NCBI GenBank assembly: GCA_030549335.1
Contig: CM060195.1
Coordinates: 2,839,501-2,903,500 of the forward strand
Reading direction: 5' to 3'
From: Pontederia crassipes
Taxonomy: Eukaryota > Streptophyta > Magnoliopsida > Commelinales > Pontederiaceae
Length of the DNA: 64,000 bases
Positions 48,300 to 60,148 of the stretch are shown one piece after another (within the stretch, counting starts at the first letter, position 1; each line of letters opens with the position of its first letter). The position numbers and the translations under genes are program-made. The notes beneath the pieces were generated by a model, which was given only the letters and a program-made list of their open reading frames with translations, did no database searches and was not told where the DNA came from.

Positions 48300-48760
48300 T
48301 GCGAGTAGCGCCTCCATAATGTCACATTAGCATCGCCGGCATAGTCGACGCTAAGTTAAATATATCGTGCTTAGCGCTATATTCGTGTCTCATTGACGAC
48401 ACAGATACCATCATATTTGCGTCACTTCAGCGTCGACATAATGTCTACATTAGCGACTCGTGGGTGTTGGAATAGCGTCTCATTATTAGCGCCACGTGCA
48501 CGTCGACTTAGCAACGCATCTCTACTACTCCTAGCCGGACACCATTCGTCTTAATAATGTCGAGATAGAGTCAACACATGGCGCTAGTAGCGTCTCCATT
48601 TTTGTTGACTCTATTGCGACGCCATTAGTTACCGATTTCCCGCGTCCCATAATTGCGGCGCTACTTGGATGCCAATGGGACGCTATACCTCACGGAGACA
48701 CAATAGCGCCTCCCTAGCGTCGAGATTCTTGGGTCGCTATTACTCGATTTTCTTGTAGTG
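48300..48760. repeat. CACTA right subterminal motif array
   Basis: Dense AGCGTC, GACGCTA and related motifs (TAGCGCCTCC, GACGCTAAG, TTCAGCGTCGAC, AATAGCGTCTC, CTAGCGTCGAG) up to the inverted terminus. Confidence 0.85.
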
Positions 48761-48763
48761 ATG

Positions 48764-49600
48764 ATTACATGTCATATCTATTGCAAATCATATTTAGAAC
48801 TTAATGTTCTTGTCATCCATGTCTAGTTTATGATGAAATGACTTATTTGTTATGTACACGTAAATGTGATTAGTATGTTTAATATTCTTATGTAAATCCC
48901 TATTTATGCTCAAGATTATTGTGCTAAAAATGTTCATGTATGACATATATGATTATTAGACCAAATGTTTGCTCCATGTATAGATGAATGTATATATTTA
49001 AGAATGTTCATATTGTAATGGTTTCTGCCCGACGCTCCAGAACAGTTGATCGAAACCCTTTCGGGTGGCCATTTTAGTCATCAGAACCCTATCCAATAGT
49101 TGTCCGAAAAGATTTCGGACGTCCGAATTAAAAAGTTCAATTTCTCGGACAATAGCGAACATTGCGACACCTAGTTCGGACATCCACATGACCCACAGCA
49201 ATCGACCAAAATATGTTTGGTCATCCAATTTAAAAAGTCCAATTTCTCGGACATTAGCGGACATTGCGACGCCCAGTTCGGACATTTGCACGACTCATAG
49301 GGGTCACCAAAACATGTTTGGTCACCCGATCCCCGATCCAGTAGTCGTCCGAAAGTGGATTGGTCATTCATTCCGATGCTGATTGTCTACACTTAGAATG
49401 ATTTGAAGTATGTATGTGATGTGGAGAATTAAGGTATACATTTACACTACTATTTTACATGTATTCAACACTTATGACATGATTATTCCCTTTGCGAATG
49501 CATGCATAGCACCAATTTACACATCAAACTTATTCATGTATCATTCTTATTCATTTTGCTGTCAAGAATGCTCATTTAGATAAGTGTCATTGCAGGAAGC
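48764..49600. other. Unassigned, repeat-like DNA right of the CACTA element
   Basis: Continues the host sequence broken at 44161. No coding motif. Contains the 110-bp repeat pair at 49085-49330. Possibly an LTR of an unrecognised gypsy element. Confidence 0.4.
49085..49330. repeat. Two ~110-bp direct repeats
   Basis: Both contain AATTTCTCGGACA(A/T)TAGCG and GAACATTGCGAC or its GGACATTGCGAC form, followed by a C(C/A)AGTTCGGACAT block and CCAAAA(T/C)ATGTTTGGTCA. The units start about 110 bp apart. Confidence 0.8.
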
Positions 49601-51625
49601 TGACAAGCTCAGCGGATGAGGTAGAATGGGACACCATACATCAATTTCTACATTCATGGGAGGTGATATGCTTCAAGGCTATGATAAAGGCCAGGGGGCA
49701 AATAGTAGACACCGTCCTACACATGGGGACCAATTAGCTCTCCCGCACGCTGAAGCAAGGAAGCTTCCTGAATTGGGGACCACGGTGTCAAACATGCGGC
49801 AAAAGCTGCAAAAATAGTAGAAGTTGAAGAAGACAGAAAGGTGAGAGACATATAAAGAGGAGAAAAGGAGTCCGAAAGGAGGGGAGGGGGATTCTAGAGG
49901 AATTTCCACCATTAGAGGAGAGAATTGAGAGCGAGAAGAGACCGGGAGAAATAATGTCTGGTTTTATTCTATGGGATATTTGTTCATCTCAAATGAATTG
50001 TAACTAACCGACCCTGCTGAGGCCGGGAGGTGTTTTATGTGTTTGAACTTATGTTCTTTCATTCGCACTTTATCATGTTCTTTTCATAGTCAGAACCGAA
50101 TGTCAAGATTTACTTTCATTCTGACATTTTGATCCTTGTTTTATTGCATATCACTTGATCTTCTGGATTTACACTTGGATTTGATCTTTTGAATCATCTT
50201 CGTCCGGCACCCCCAATCGTAGGGACATGCTAGGCTTTGCGCGATCGTATGTAGAGAAATCGATCACCAATGAGATGATTCTCTGCTTGGTTTCGTTCTC
50301 CTTACAGTTGAGAGTTTGGGAGAGTTTCTGAATCACTATCGCCTTGCACCCCCGATCATAGGGGCAAGTCAGGCTCCGCACGATCGTATGTAGAGAAATC
50401 AAACACTAGTGATAGTGATTCATAGTTCGAATGTGTGTTGCATTTGCAATGGTGGTTTTTTGCTGTATGGTTTAGACGTCGTGCATCTTCCAACCCAAGA
50501 CCCGAGAGGGTTATGCACATTCTGAGGTTCTAGAAATAAACGATCGTATTGAGCTGAAAACTCGGATTATCCTAGACAGGTTTGAAGCGTGTGCATGTGA
50601 TTTTTCCTTGTCATTGCTACTTTTGCTTTGTTGATTCCAAGAGTTTCTACCCGAGAGAGAACATTTCTAATCCTCCTTCGTCGTCGGTGACCCGAGAGGG
50701 CGAATGCCGAATGACTTATATGAAGAACTCTCAGTGAATCAAATTTCCGAATCGATCTTTTCTCTCCCCCTCAAATCGTCTAAACAGCTTCGTCAACACC
50801 TTAGTTCCCAACATTCAACCCGGGAGGGTTGTCCGTATTCCGCTAAGGCGAGTGCAAGCCGATCGTAGCTGTCTTGTCTTTATTGTCTTTCTCTTGAATG
50901 CTCGGATACTTAGCTGTCACAAGATCTTAACTCAAATCCCGGAAAGAAAAGTTCAATTTATAAACCGGAGTATCGTACGCGAGAGCGACGATTACACCAG
51001 TCTTATAAACCCCTTCACGTGTTGCATCACAAGCTTCCCGTGAGCAGGAGAGTGTCGCACACGAGTCGAGTGTCTTCCCTAATCAGTTTGACCATATACA
51101 CACGTGAAGGGACATTAGTCATTTTTACTCATATCAAACTGAACCACAAAACCTTAGTCCTATGGCAAAAGCACCTCCTCTAAGTCCTCAACATGTGTTT
51201 CTAATTGATTGTGTTGCACTTTTCAGATCTAACCATCGTCTCCGTGCTAGTCTTACTTTTCGAAAATAATAAAAACATTTAGTTTCATTTATTTTATAGT
51301 GTTATCCTTTTTATATATATTTTCAGCATTTCTTCTTGTCATCAAGTTAGTTCCGAAGAACCTTTAAAGATTTTGCAAAGATCGAACCCCAAGCACTACA
51401 ATGATGCACCGTACGCTTGTGAATCACATTTTCAATAGTGTACAGAGATTATAAATTTTAAAACTTCATTCGACAACTTTTCTTGTATTCAAGAGCAACA
51501 CGCTAAAGTAAAGGGACAGACATATGTTTCGAGGTCACTCACCTCTTATACGTGTCTATTACAACTAGCACGCCAGTTTTATTTTTTTACGTGGCATTTC
51601 TCTGTATACAGACTTTATGCGAGTC
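49600..51625 (+). mobile_element. Likely 5' LTR of the decayed Athila-type element
   Basis: The right boundary is fixed by the PBS at 51631. Inside are a TATA-like ACATATAAAGAGG (about 49848) and a leader-like AGGGGGATTCTAGAGG...ATTAGAGGAGAG segment as in Athila LTRs. The left end is not determined: I could not find the TGGGAGGAGC start seen at 63065. Small open frames here have no motifs. Confidence 0.55.
50199..50420 (+). repeat. Diverged ~140-bp direct repeat in the LTR
   Basis: CACCCCCAATCGTAGGGAC...CGATCGTATGTAGAGAAATC and CACCCCCGATCATAGGGGC...CGATCGTATGTAGAGAAATC lie about 140 bp apart. Confidence 0.8.
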
Positions 51626-51630
51626 AAAGT

Positions 51631-51650
51631 TTTTTGCGCCATTGCTGGGG
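51631..51650 (+). other. Athila-type primer-binding site
   Basis: TTTTTGCGCCATTGCTGGGG follows GAGTCAAAG. It is a slightly mutated form of the TTTTGGCGCCGTTGCCGGGG block that marks the start of the internal region in Athila/Tat elements. Confidence 0.85.
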
Positions 51651-51869
51651 AAACTTAGTGTTCTTGTACGATTATTTTCGATAGTTCTTTGCCCACACTC
51701 GGGACGTTCATGTTAAAAACTTTATTTTATATGTTTAAAATGTCCTTACACTTTTCGTACTTTGCTTATGTTTTCTCAGATTTGTATAGTTGCTAATTGC
51801 TATTTTCTATGCGATTTTCTTTTATTTTGGGTACTTGTTTTAAATTTTTGTTTTACTAACCCACTAACC

Positions 51870-52745
51870 CGAATTTTATGTCAAGCTCTAAACAAAATTC
51901 TGCAGAACCTTTGAAGGAGAAATTTCTCATCCTAGCTTAGGACCGAACTTTAGCCCTGAGAACCTCAAGAATTTGCAAAGAAGACATAGAGCTAGGAGAC
52001 GCACTTCTCAATAGGGAGGAAATAATCTGAATCAGAATATGGAAGATAAAGATCCAAACGCACTCAGCCCACTACAGGAATTTTGTCACAATCAGCTATG
52101 GGAATTACAACTGGAATCAGAAGGTCAGAGATTGTTGCGAATCACTATCAGATCAATCCATCTATTATCTCAGTGCTGGGACAGAATGCCTTCGGTGGGA
52201 TGGAAAATGAAGATCCCAATCAACATTTGATCATCTTCTTGAAACTCCGTGGCACCTTTAGATCCCGAAAACTTTTCCATCCCATGTGAAATAGGAAATT
52301 TGAAAGTTAACCGAGCTCTATGTGATTTGGGAGCCAGTATATGCCTGATACCTCTATCAACGTGTCAGCAATTGAGGACTTCAGAAATAAAGCCAACCAA
52401 TATGATCCTCCAACTCGGTGACCGATCAATTAAGAACCCCAAGGAATCATTGAAGATGTTCCAATCAGAGTGGGAAAATTATTTATCCCTGCCGACTTTG
52501 TGGTATTAGATATGGAGGAAGATACAAACATCTCCCTTATTTTAAGAAGACCATTCCTTGCTACAGCCGAGCTATAATCGATGTGAGGAATGAGAAACTA
52601 TCTTTCCAGACCGGTGAGGAGACCATCAAATTCAATCTAACCTGAGCAATGAAACACCCAAGCCTGACAAACGTAAATGAAGTTGAAGACATTATGGATT
52701 CGACCGTAGAAGAAGTATTGAATTTTATGCTGTTCAATGATTCAC
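51870..52745 (+). pseudogene. Athila-type gag remnant and aspartic protease
   Basis: Traces of the gag start at about 51877 (MSSSKQNSAEPLKEK) soon hit stops, and most of gag is deleted. From 52249 a good protease block reads PCEIGNLKVNRALCDLGAS, with the D-L-G-A-S active-site loop normal for this group, then ICLIPLSTCQQL and DRSIKNP. After a frameshift near 52465 it goes on with a VVLDMEEDTNI...RRPFLATA-like block. The coding frame is cut at 52750 by the solo LTR and resumes at 53973. Confidence 0.8.
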
Positions 52746-52750
52746 TAAGG

Positions 52751-53967
52751 TGTTGGATCTAAGTTTTAATAATGTATAAAATTATATTTTGATGATACAA
52801 ACCTCGAAATATTAAAGTTAAAATGTTAAAAAAGTTTAAAGAAAAAGGGATAACTTTATGCACTACACTTTGATTAAATAATTAACTATGGTCCTATTAG
52901 ATTTTGGATTAGTCATAAATACCAAAGTTGTAGAGAATTCTATTAGCTTTCCATAGAATAAAAAATCACCTCATTTGTACAATTGTGCAAAAAGTTATGC
53001 TTAAAAGTGCAGGGCGGTCGAGCTACCGACTAGAAAATAGGTCAACCGGTCCAGAACACAGGACGACCGGTCCAGAATATCGGTCGACCGGTCCAGAACA
53101 CAGGTCAATCGGTCAGTGCAGAAAATGCCCAATTTCATCAAGCAGAATGTCGAGACTGTACCGGTTGAGGTATCGGTCGACCGGTCCAGGACACAGGTCA
53201 ACCGGACTGTGCAGAATTCACCAACGGTCACATTTTTCATAAAAGAAAGTGTACCGGTCGACCGGTCCATATGTGCGGTCGATCGGCCTGTCAGTCAAAT
53301 GAACAATAACGGTCAAATTTGAAGGAGAAAATTGTGGAATGATTTTTGGACGACTTTCTCACTTGCAGAAGCCTATAAAATGAGTGTCAAAGCCAGAAGG
53401 AAGAGCACTCATCCAAGCCTTGAAGAAAAACTTCAAGTTATCAAAAGAAGACATTCTTCTTGAAGTTTTCATTTTTAGTTTTCTTTTTTTCTCTCTTCCA
53501 CTCTTGTGAGCTTAGCTTTATAAAAGAGAGAAACATTTTGTTCAGAAAAAATAGAGAGAGCTCTTGTGTAAAAGAGGTTCTAAATCTTACCTCTTGAGCG
53601 AGAGAAAAAGATTAGCTTCCTAGGAGGGAGAGGTTGCCTTGCCTCTCGAAGTGAAGAAAAGGTGGTTGATGTAAAGGGCTTTCTTTCTTGCCCCATTTGG
53701 AACCAAGGAAGGGATTAGTAGAATCTCCGACGGTCTCGAGGTCGAGAAGTCGGAGCGGGGACGTAGGCCAAGGTGTGGCCGAACCCCATCAATAACCATC
53801 GTGTCTTTGTATTTTATTTTCTCTCTCTCTCTCCCCGTTCATATTGTGTTTATAATCTGAATTGATTTTAAGAATCGATTTTGTGCTTCCGCTAAGAATT
53901 TTGTCAAATCGATATTTTCGATTAAACACCAATTCACCCCCCTCTTGGTTCCCTTTGGGATCCTACA
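52751..53967 (+). mobile_element. Solo LTR, SIRE/Maximus-like copia, nested in Athila pol
   Basis: It starts TGTTGGATCTAAG and ends GGGATCCTACA, with perfect TAAGG duplications at 52746-52750 and 53968-53972. It is 1217 bp with no internal region. The plus orientation is opposite to the relatives at 3491-5435 and 57272-61319. It interrupts the protease-RT linker reading frame, which closes again when it is removed with one TSD. Confidence 0.95.
53010..53290. repeat. Cluster of CGGTCGACCG-type palindromes
   Basis: About ten variants of CGGTCGACCGGTCC (also GGTCAACCGG and CGGTCGATCGG) within 280 bp of the solo LTR. Related clusters occur at 4119-4395, 57950-58060 and 60830-61060 in the other LTRs of the family. 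Confidence 0.9.
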
Positions 53968-53972
53968 TAAGG

Positions 53973-55866
53973 AACTACCTAACTGAAGAAGAGGAGATGG
54001 TTATCACAACTTCTGGGGAATGCAAAGAGTGGTTGACAATACTTGGAGAAAAATCGAGCGTTGAAGGAAGCAGTGGCCCTGAATTCCATGATGACGTAAT
54101 ATGCCCGACTTCCCCCAACAACGGATTTGAGGATAGAGCCTTGACGGACGCACTTGAGCTACATCCATCGAAAACATCACAAATAAAGATGAAACCACTT
54201 CTCTCTACCCTCAAGTATGAGTTCCTTGGACCGAATTCCACATTTCCCATTATCGTTATCTCTGCTCTCATTAAGGACCAAACCGAATCCTCTTTGAACA
54301 TCTTGCGAAAACATAGAAAGACCATAGGTTACACAATGGAAGGTCCTACTTTATGCATGCATAGGATCCCCTTAGAGGATGATTCTAAACCCACTAGACA
54401 ATTCTAGAGAATTGAATTCCATCCTCCAAGAGGTAGTAAAGAAAGAAGTTATGAAACTACTTGACGCGGGGTTAATGTATGCTATCTCTGATAGTAAATG
54501 GGTGAGCCTAATTCAAGTCGTTCCAAAGAAAGAAGGGATGACCGTAGTCCAAAATGAGAAGGGAGAAAATGTAGCTAAGCGCACCACCACAGGGTGGCGC
54601 ATGTGTGTTGACTTTAGAAAGCTCAATAAAGCAACTAGGAAAGACCAATTCCCCTTGCCCTTCATGGACCAAGTGCTTGAGCGACTAGCAAAGCATTCTT
54701 ACTTTTGTTACTTAGATGATTTTTTTTATTTCCTTCAAATTCTCATACATCCTGATGATAAGGAAAAAAACCACTTTTACTTGCTCATATGGCATGTTCA
54801 CTTACAGACATATGTCATTTGGCCTTTGAAATGCTCTTGGAACTTTCCAAAGATGCATGATATCCATATTCTCTGGCTTTGTAGAAAATATTATTGAGGT
54901 ATTCATGGATGACTTTTCCGTCCATGTATCCTCCTTTGATTGTTGCCTGATCAATTTGTCTAAAGTATTGCAGAGATGTGAAGAAGTCAATTTGATTCTA
55001 AACTAAGAAAAATGCCATTTTATGGTGCAGAAGGATTCGTTCTTGGGCATGTAATTTCTCAGAGAGGTATTGAAGTTGATCTTGCAAAGATAGAAGTCAT
55101 CGAGAAACTGCCACCCCTTGTCAATGTCAAGGGAATTCAAAGTTTTCTGGGACACGCTAGTTTCTACCGAAGATTCATCAGTAATTTCTCACAAATGGTC
55201 AAGCCTCTCACGGATCTATTGCACTGTTGAATTCGTTATGAGCCCAGAATGCATCCAAGCTTTTGAGAAGATTAAAAGAGCTCTTATATCAGCACTGATT
55301 ATACAATCACATAACTGTTCTCTACCTTTCGAAGTGATGTGTGACACTTAGAGATTTTGCAGTAGGAACAACTTGCGCCAGAAAAGGACAAAGTCATTCA
55401 TGTTATATACCGTGCTAGCAAAATCTTGGACCGAGCTCAACAGAATTATATAACCATAGAAAAGGAGTTGCTCACCGTAGTCTTCTCAATGGGGAAGTTC
55501 AGACCGTATCTAGTGGGATCCAAGGTCACAATTCATACCGATCATTTTGCCCTAAAGTATCTCTTCATAATAAAGGACTCCGAACCAAGGCTGAATAGAT
55601 GGATATTATCACTTGAGGAGTTTGACTTAGAGATTAAAGATAGGAGTGGATTAGAGAACCAGATGGCCAATCACCTATCCACAATTGAGTACAAGAAAGA
55701 TGAAATAGAAATCAGGTCACCAATTGGAGCATATTTGCTAGATGCTTCCTTATTTTCCATCTTAATAAGCAACTACTTCTGGTTTGCAAACATCACAAAT
55801 TTCAAGGCTGGGGAAGTTCTACCTAGCAACTTACACCATCGGAGAAGGAAGAGGTTCTTATCCTAA
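53973..55866 (+). pseudogene. Athila-type RT and RNase H, frameshifted
   Basis: Segments in order: LKYEFLGPNSTFPI (RT lead-in, 54211), a CMHRIPLEDDSKPTRQ block (54355) then stop and frameshift, VVKKEVMKLLDAG (54433) to DFRKLNKATRKDQFPLPFMDQ (54610), a damaged palm region (54715-54890), VFMDDFSV with intact D-D (about 54900), then GHVISQRGIEVDLAKIEVIEKLPP and SFLGHASFYRRFI (55035-55190). RNase H follows: NYITIEKELLTVVF (55444), GSKVTIHTDHFALKYL, DLEIKDRSGLENQMANHLS. At least three frame breaks rule out a working polyprotein. Confidence 0.9.
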
Positions 55867-55869
55867 GCA

Positions 55870-56990
55870 AAGAAGTACTTTTGATATGACCCTTATCTGT
55901 TTAAAGAATGTCCAGACGACCAACTGAGAAGATGCATTTCAGAGGAATCTGTAGGAAATCATCTCTGCATGTCATACATCTGACTATGGGGGACATAGAG
56001 GTGTACAACGAACTGCAACCAAAATTCTCTAGATAGGTTTCACATGGGTCAACTTGTTCAAAGATGTCGACCAATATGTTAGCTCTTATGACAGGTATCA
56101 ATGAACTGGAAATATCTAAAGAAGACACAAGATGCCACAAACTGGAATACAAGCAGTAGAACCTTTTGACGTTTGGGGAATTGACTATATGAGACCTTTT
56201 CCGAGCTCGGGAAATAAAGAGACATCATAGTAGCAGTGGATTACTTATCCAAATGGGTCGAAGCTATCCCTACCACTCACTATGATTCCCACCATATGAC
56301 CAAGCTATTCTCCAATGTGATTTTCCCTATATCTAGAATGCCAAGGCTAATTATCAGCGATGTAGGGAAACATTTCTTACAGAGACAATTCAACACTCTG
56401 TTGTCTACATATGGTATTACACACAAAATCGCCACTCCTTACCGCTCACAAATTTTAGGGGCTGAACCTCGAATAGACAAATCAAGGCAATTATGGAGAG
56501 AACGGTGGCAGGCTACAAAAGGGATTGGAGCTCCAAGCTCGATGATGCACTATGGGCGTATACGACCTCATTCAAAATTTCTTTAGGAACGATGCCATAC
56601 CGACTGGTATATGAGAAAGCATGCCATCTGCCAATCGAGCTACACCACAGAGGTTTTTGGGTGCTGCAATTTCTCAACTATGACCTCAAGGGAGCCAGAG
56701 AGAATCGAGAACTCTAGTTAGCTGAACTAGAACAACCAAGGAATATTGCTTTCGAAAATTCAGTCATCTTCAAGGACAAAATCAAGAAATGGCACAACAA
56801 GGACATCTAGTAGCGATAATTTGAAGACTATTGTTTAATTTTAGAATACGACTATTTCCAAGGAAACTCAGGTCTCGATGGATTGGCTCTTTCAAGCTCG
56901 TAAGAGTATTTCCTTCTGGAGTAGTGGAGCTCGAAAAGAATGGAAGGGATACATTTAAAGTCAATGCCACAGGGTGAAGCTGTATCACGA
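55870..56990 (+). pseudogene. Athila-type integrase, frameshifted
   Basis: The zinc-finger region (55900-56160) has several stops. The core starts with WGIDYM (about 56172) and VAVDYLSKWVEAIPT (56234), then RMPRLIISDVGKHF (56335) with the second Asp. The block that should carry the third catalytic residue (about 56440-56490) is frameshifted. LDDALWAYTTSFKISLGTMPYRLVYEKACHLPIEL (in two frames, 56535-56640) and KIKKWHNKDI follow. The C-terminal part ends near 56990 with further stops. Confidence 0.88.
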
Positions 56991-57096
56991 ACTAGCCTCA
57001 AGGAATATCGAAGACACCCTTCTGCCGCAAACCCCCTTCAACCGACTGATGGTCATTCTAGCAACGTCGAACCAACGACATAAAACAAAGGCGCTT

Positions 57097-57114
57097 CTTA
57101 GGAGGCAACCCAAG
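57097..57114 (+). other. Post-integrase hairpin (second element)
   Basis: CTTAGGAGGCAACCCAAG, the counterpart of 9617-9634, about 100 bp after the integrase end. Confidence 0.7.
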
Positions 57115-57271
57115 CCCTAACGTTTTTAGTTTTTCATTTTACAAGAATAAGAAGGCATTTCGCAGAACGCATGTATTGGAGGAACATAGAACACATGGGG
57201 AGGAAGAAAAGTCATAAAGTTCCAAAATAGATTGGCGAAAACCAGAAAATCACCACCATAACGGATGGCGA

Positions 57272-58224
57272 TGTAGGATCCCAAAGGGCACCAGGGGTGA
57301 ATTGGTATTTAAACCGAAAATATCGATTTCACGAAAACCATTACGGAAGCTTAAAATCGATTCGTTAATCCTTTGAAATCAAAGCAATTTAGATAATAAA
57401 CATAGCATGATAGGGAGAAAGAGAATTAAAACACAATGAACACGAGTGGTTGTTGATAAGGTTCGGCCACACTTTGGCCTACGTCCCCGCTCCGACTTCT
57501 CGACCTTGAGACCGTCGGAGATTCCACTAAGGACTTTCTTTTTTCAATGGGGCAAGGAAGAAAGCCCTTTATATAGTCACATTTTCTCCGCTTTGAGAGG
57601 CAAGGCAAACCTCTCCTCCTAGGAAGCTAATCTTTTCTCTCGCTCAAGAGGTAAGATTTGGAATCTCTTTCACACAAAAGTTCTCACAATCTTTTTGAAA
57701 AACGATTTCTCTCTTTTAAAATAGAACACTCACAAGAAGAGAAGAGAGAAAGAATGAAAGCTCTAAATGATAACTTCAAGGAAAAATATCTTCTTTTAAT
57801 TTCTTGAAGTTTTGCTTCAATCCTTGGATGGGTGTCTTTGCTTCTGGCTTTGACACTCCATTTATAGGCTTCAGCATATGGAAAATTCATTCATAAATTA
57901 TTCCACATTTTTCTCCTTGAAAAATAACTATTACTTTTCATTCCAACCAGGAACCGGTCGACCGCATTAATGGTCGAGACAATACTGGTCGACCGGCATC
58001 TCCATTCGGTCAACCGGTATTGTCTCGACCGGCCTTCTTTGCTTCGACCGATAGGTATTTATGATTCATCCAGAATCTAATAAGATCAGGATCAATTATT
58101 TAATCAAAGTGTAGTGCATAAAGTTATCCATTTGATTTAAACTTTTTTAGTATTTAAATTTAATCTTTAGAGCTTTGTATCATCAAAATACAATTTTATA
58201 TGGCATTAAAACTTTGACCCAACA
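57272..58224 (-). mobile_element. 3' LTR of the gag-only copia element
   Basis: 953 bp, TGTTGGGTCAAAG... to ...GGGATCCTACA on the minus strand. It lacks about 220 bp of the CGGTCGACCG-rich and following part present in the other LTR. Confidence 0.88.
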
Positions 58225-58240
58225 ATCTTCCCCTTTTGAT
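58225..58240 (-). other. Polypurine tract of the gag-only copia element
   Basis: On the minus strand TCAAAAGGGGAAGAT lies directly before the 3' LTR start. Confidence 0.85.
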
Positions 58241-58934
58241 GAAGACAAACTATGAAATATGAAAAATATATAAGTTGCAAAAAAATTGTAAAATTCTTGT
58301 AAAATGAATTTTACTCCCCCTAAATATTTACATAAATATTAATTGTAAGGTACCCTTCATATAAAGTTATATTAAGATAAAATTTCTCTTATATTTCTTC
58401 CCCTTTTGTTTCATAAAAAAGAATAGTTTGTATATGAAGCATATAAGAAACCATATGTAAGTCCCCCTTAATCATATTTTCAAAAAAATATATATATTCT
58501 TCCCCTTTTTTCATATAATATATATGTAAAGTATTGCATCATAAAGATTTTTAAAGGATAACACCGCTAAATTTATGGTTATTTTATAATGAAAACCAAT
58601 TTATGAAAGTCACAAAAAAATTAAGATTCAAAATTTTGCATAAAACTTTAATACAATAATGATATTCATGATATGTCAAAATAAAGTTTTAACATGCTCC
58701 CCTATCACTATTACCAATTTTCATTTATATGTTCCTCTTTTCAAAAAAATAGTAATTTTTAAATTTTGAGCGAAATAAAAATAGGCTTAAGGAATATTGA
58801 ATTTTGAGGGAAATAAAAAATTGCAATGGAATGACCAAATTGAGTAAATGATACTTTTACCATAACTTTTGTGCATTCACATTTTCATTTTCATTCGTCC
58901 TTTGCTTTACATGTGAGGCACACCTGAAAAACAA
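58241..58934 (-). other. Non-coding internal DNA of the copia element
   Basis: About 0.7 kb of AT-rich sequence, with several CCCCTTTT-type runs, between the gag stop and the PPT. No pol motif. Confidence 0.6.
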
Positions 58935-60088
58935 TCAAGTAACTTTTGGTACCCAAACTTTTTTGGACCATATTTTGTTAGACAATGCTCCTTTCGAAAT
59001 CCAAATCATGCCATGTTGTAAATGTTTCTTATTTTACATTGATATGTGTAATGGCCATGAAATCCGCATGCAAAACATATAATATATGATTTTCTATCAT
59101 AAGAATGATTGGATTTCCAATAAGAGTTTTTATGTTCAAAATGATTCCTAAGATTATTTTTCATTATATGAGAGATAGCCTTATCATTATTTTCTACAAT
59201 TTTCAAAAAGATATTTTCCTGATTTACCTTTTCTAAAGAACATGCTAATTTTACAATTTCGCATGCATGTGTAATTTCTAAAGTATCAATTTCAATTTTC
59301 AGATTTTCATTTTCCTCTTTGAGAGAATCATGCAATACAATTAATTTTGAATTCTCAACTCTTAAAAATTCATAAAATGCACAAGATAATGAAAGATAAT
59401 CATTTTTCCTTTTTAAGATATCTATTTGAATTAAACATGCATCATTTTCCTTTTTGAGAGAATCATAATTATCTTTCAAGATATGAAAATAATTTATTAA
59501 AGTTTCCTTTTTTTTAGAGAGAAATATGCTTTTGAATGAGAGAAGCAAATTCTTTATGAACATAAAAAGCAATATCAACATCAACATCACTATCATTAGT
59601 AGAGGAATAAGATGAAGTTGATGGTACCTCATCATCCTCGCTTTTTGCCTTTAAGCATAACACATCATCTTTGGATGTCGTAGATGTAGAATCATCATTT
59701 TCTTCATTATCCACATCTAATGTGCTCTTTTTGTCAAAGTAACTTCCTTCATAAATATTTAACAAAACTTGCCAAATCTCATGAGAGGTAGAACATTTGG
59801 AAATAAGATTCATGGCATAAGAATCTAAAGAGGAATAAAAGGCATTTTTGGCATTGTAGTCAAGTTTTTCAATCGAGATTTGAAAATCATCATATTCGAA
59901 GAGAGAAAGATCAATGGAAACGTTAAAATCTTCTTTGGCTTTTCAAAATCATTTTCTATAATTTCCCACATATGAAAATCAATTGAACATAAATACGCCA
60001 TCATTCTAATTTTTCAAAAAGAAAAGGAATAGTCCTTAAAACTCGGTGGGTCAAAAATGGAAGAACATTCTTCAAAAAATGGTGCCAT
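58935..60088 (-). pseudogene. SIRE/Maximus-type gag
   Basis: The minus strand starts MAPFFEECSS, with YSFSFWKIRMMAYL and IDFHMWEIIEN, the N-terminal gag signature of this copia clade. A frame break follows, then a Lys/Glu-rich coiled-coil middle (YDSLKKENDACLIQIDILK), a CCHC zinc knuckle CFACGFHGHYTYQC (about 59054-59095), and a KKVWVPKVT end before the stop at 58935. At least two frameshifts are present (one in the A-rich run near 59510). The knuckle would bind genomic RNA during packaging. Confidence 0.85.
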
Positions 60089-60130
60089 GCTCTAAAAGAT
60101 GGTTAAATCTTTAAAAATAAACAAGAGCAA

Positions 60131-60146
60131 CCTTGCTCTGATTCCA
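60131..60146 (-). other. tRNA-Met-type PBS of the gag-only copia element
   Basis: The minus strand reads TGGAATCAGAGCAAGG two bases after the LTR end; the canonical form is TGGTATCAGAGC. Confidence 0.88.
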
Positions 60147-60148
60147 AT

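Larger units (their letters stand above)
44162..48760 (+). mobile_element. CACTA (En/Spm-type) DNA transposon, 4.6 kb
   Basis: Ends are CACTACAAAAAAATTGGC and, inverted, CACTACAAGAAAATCGAG. The 3-bp target duplication ATG (44159-44161 and 48761-48763) is exact. Both subterminal regions are packed with AGCGTC/GACGCTA-type motifs. Inside are AT-rich spacers, a Pro-coding low-complexity block and a decayed ORF with a transposase-associated domain. No catalytic TNP2-type transposase core is recognised, so the element is probably non-autonomous. Confidence 0.93.

Noticed and set aside
49626-49912. Short frames in the presumed Athila LTR
   Set aside because: No motif; the region looks like promoter and leader of the LTR.
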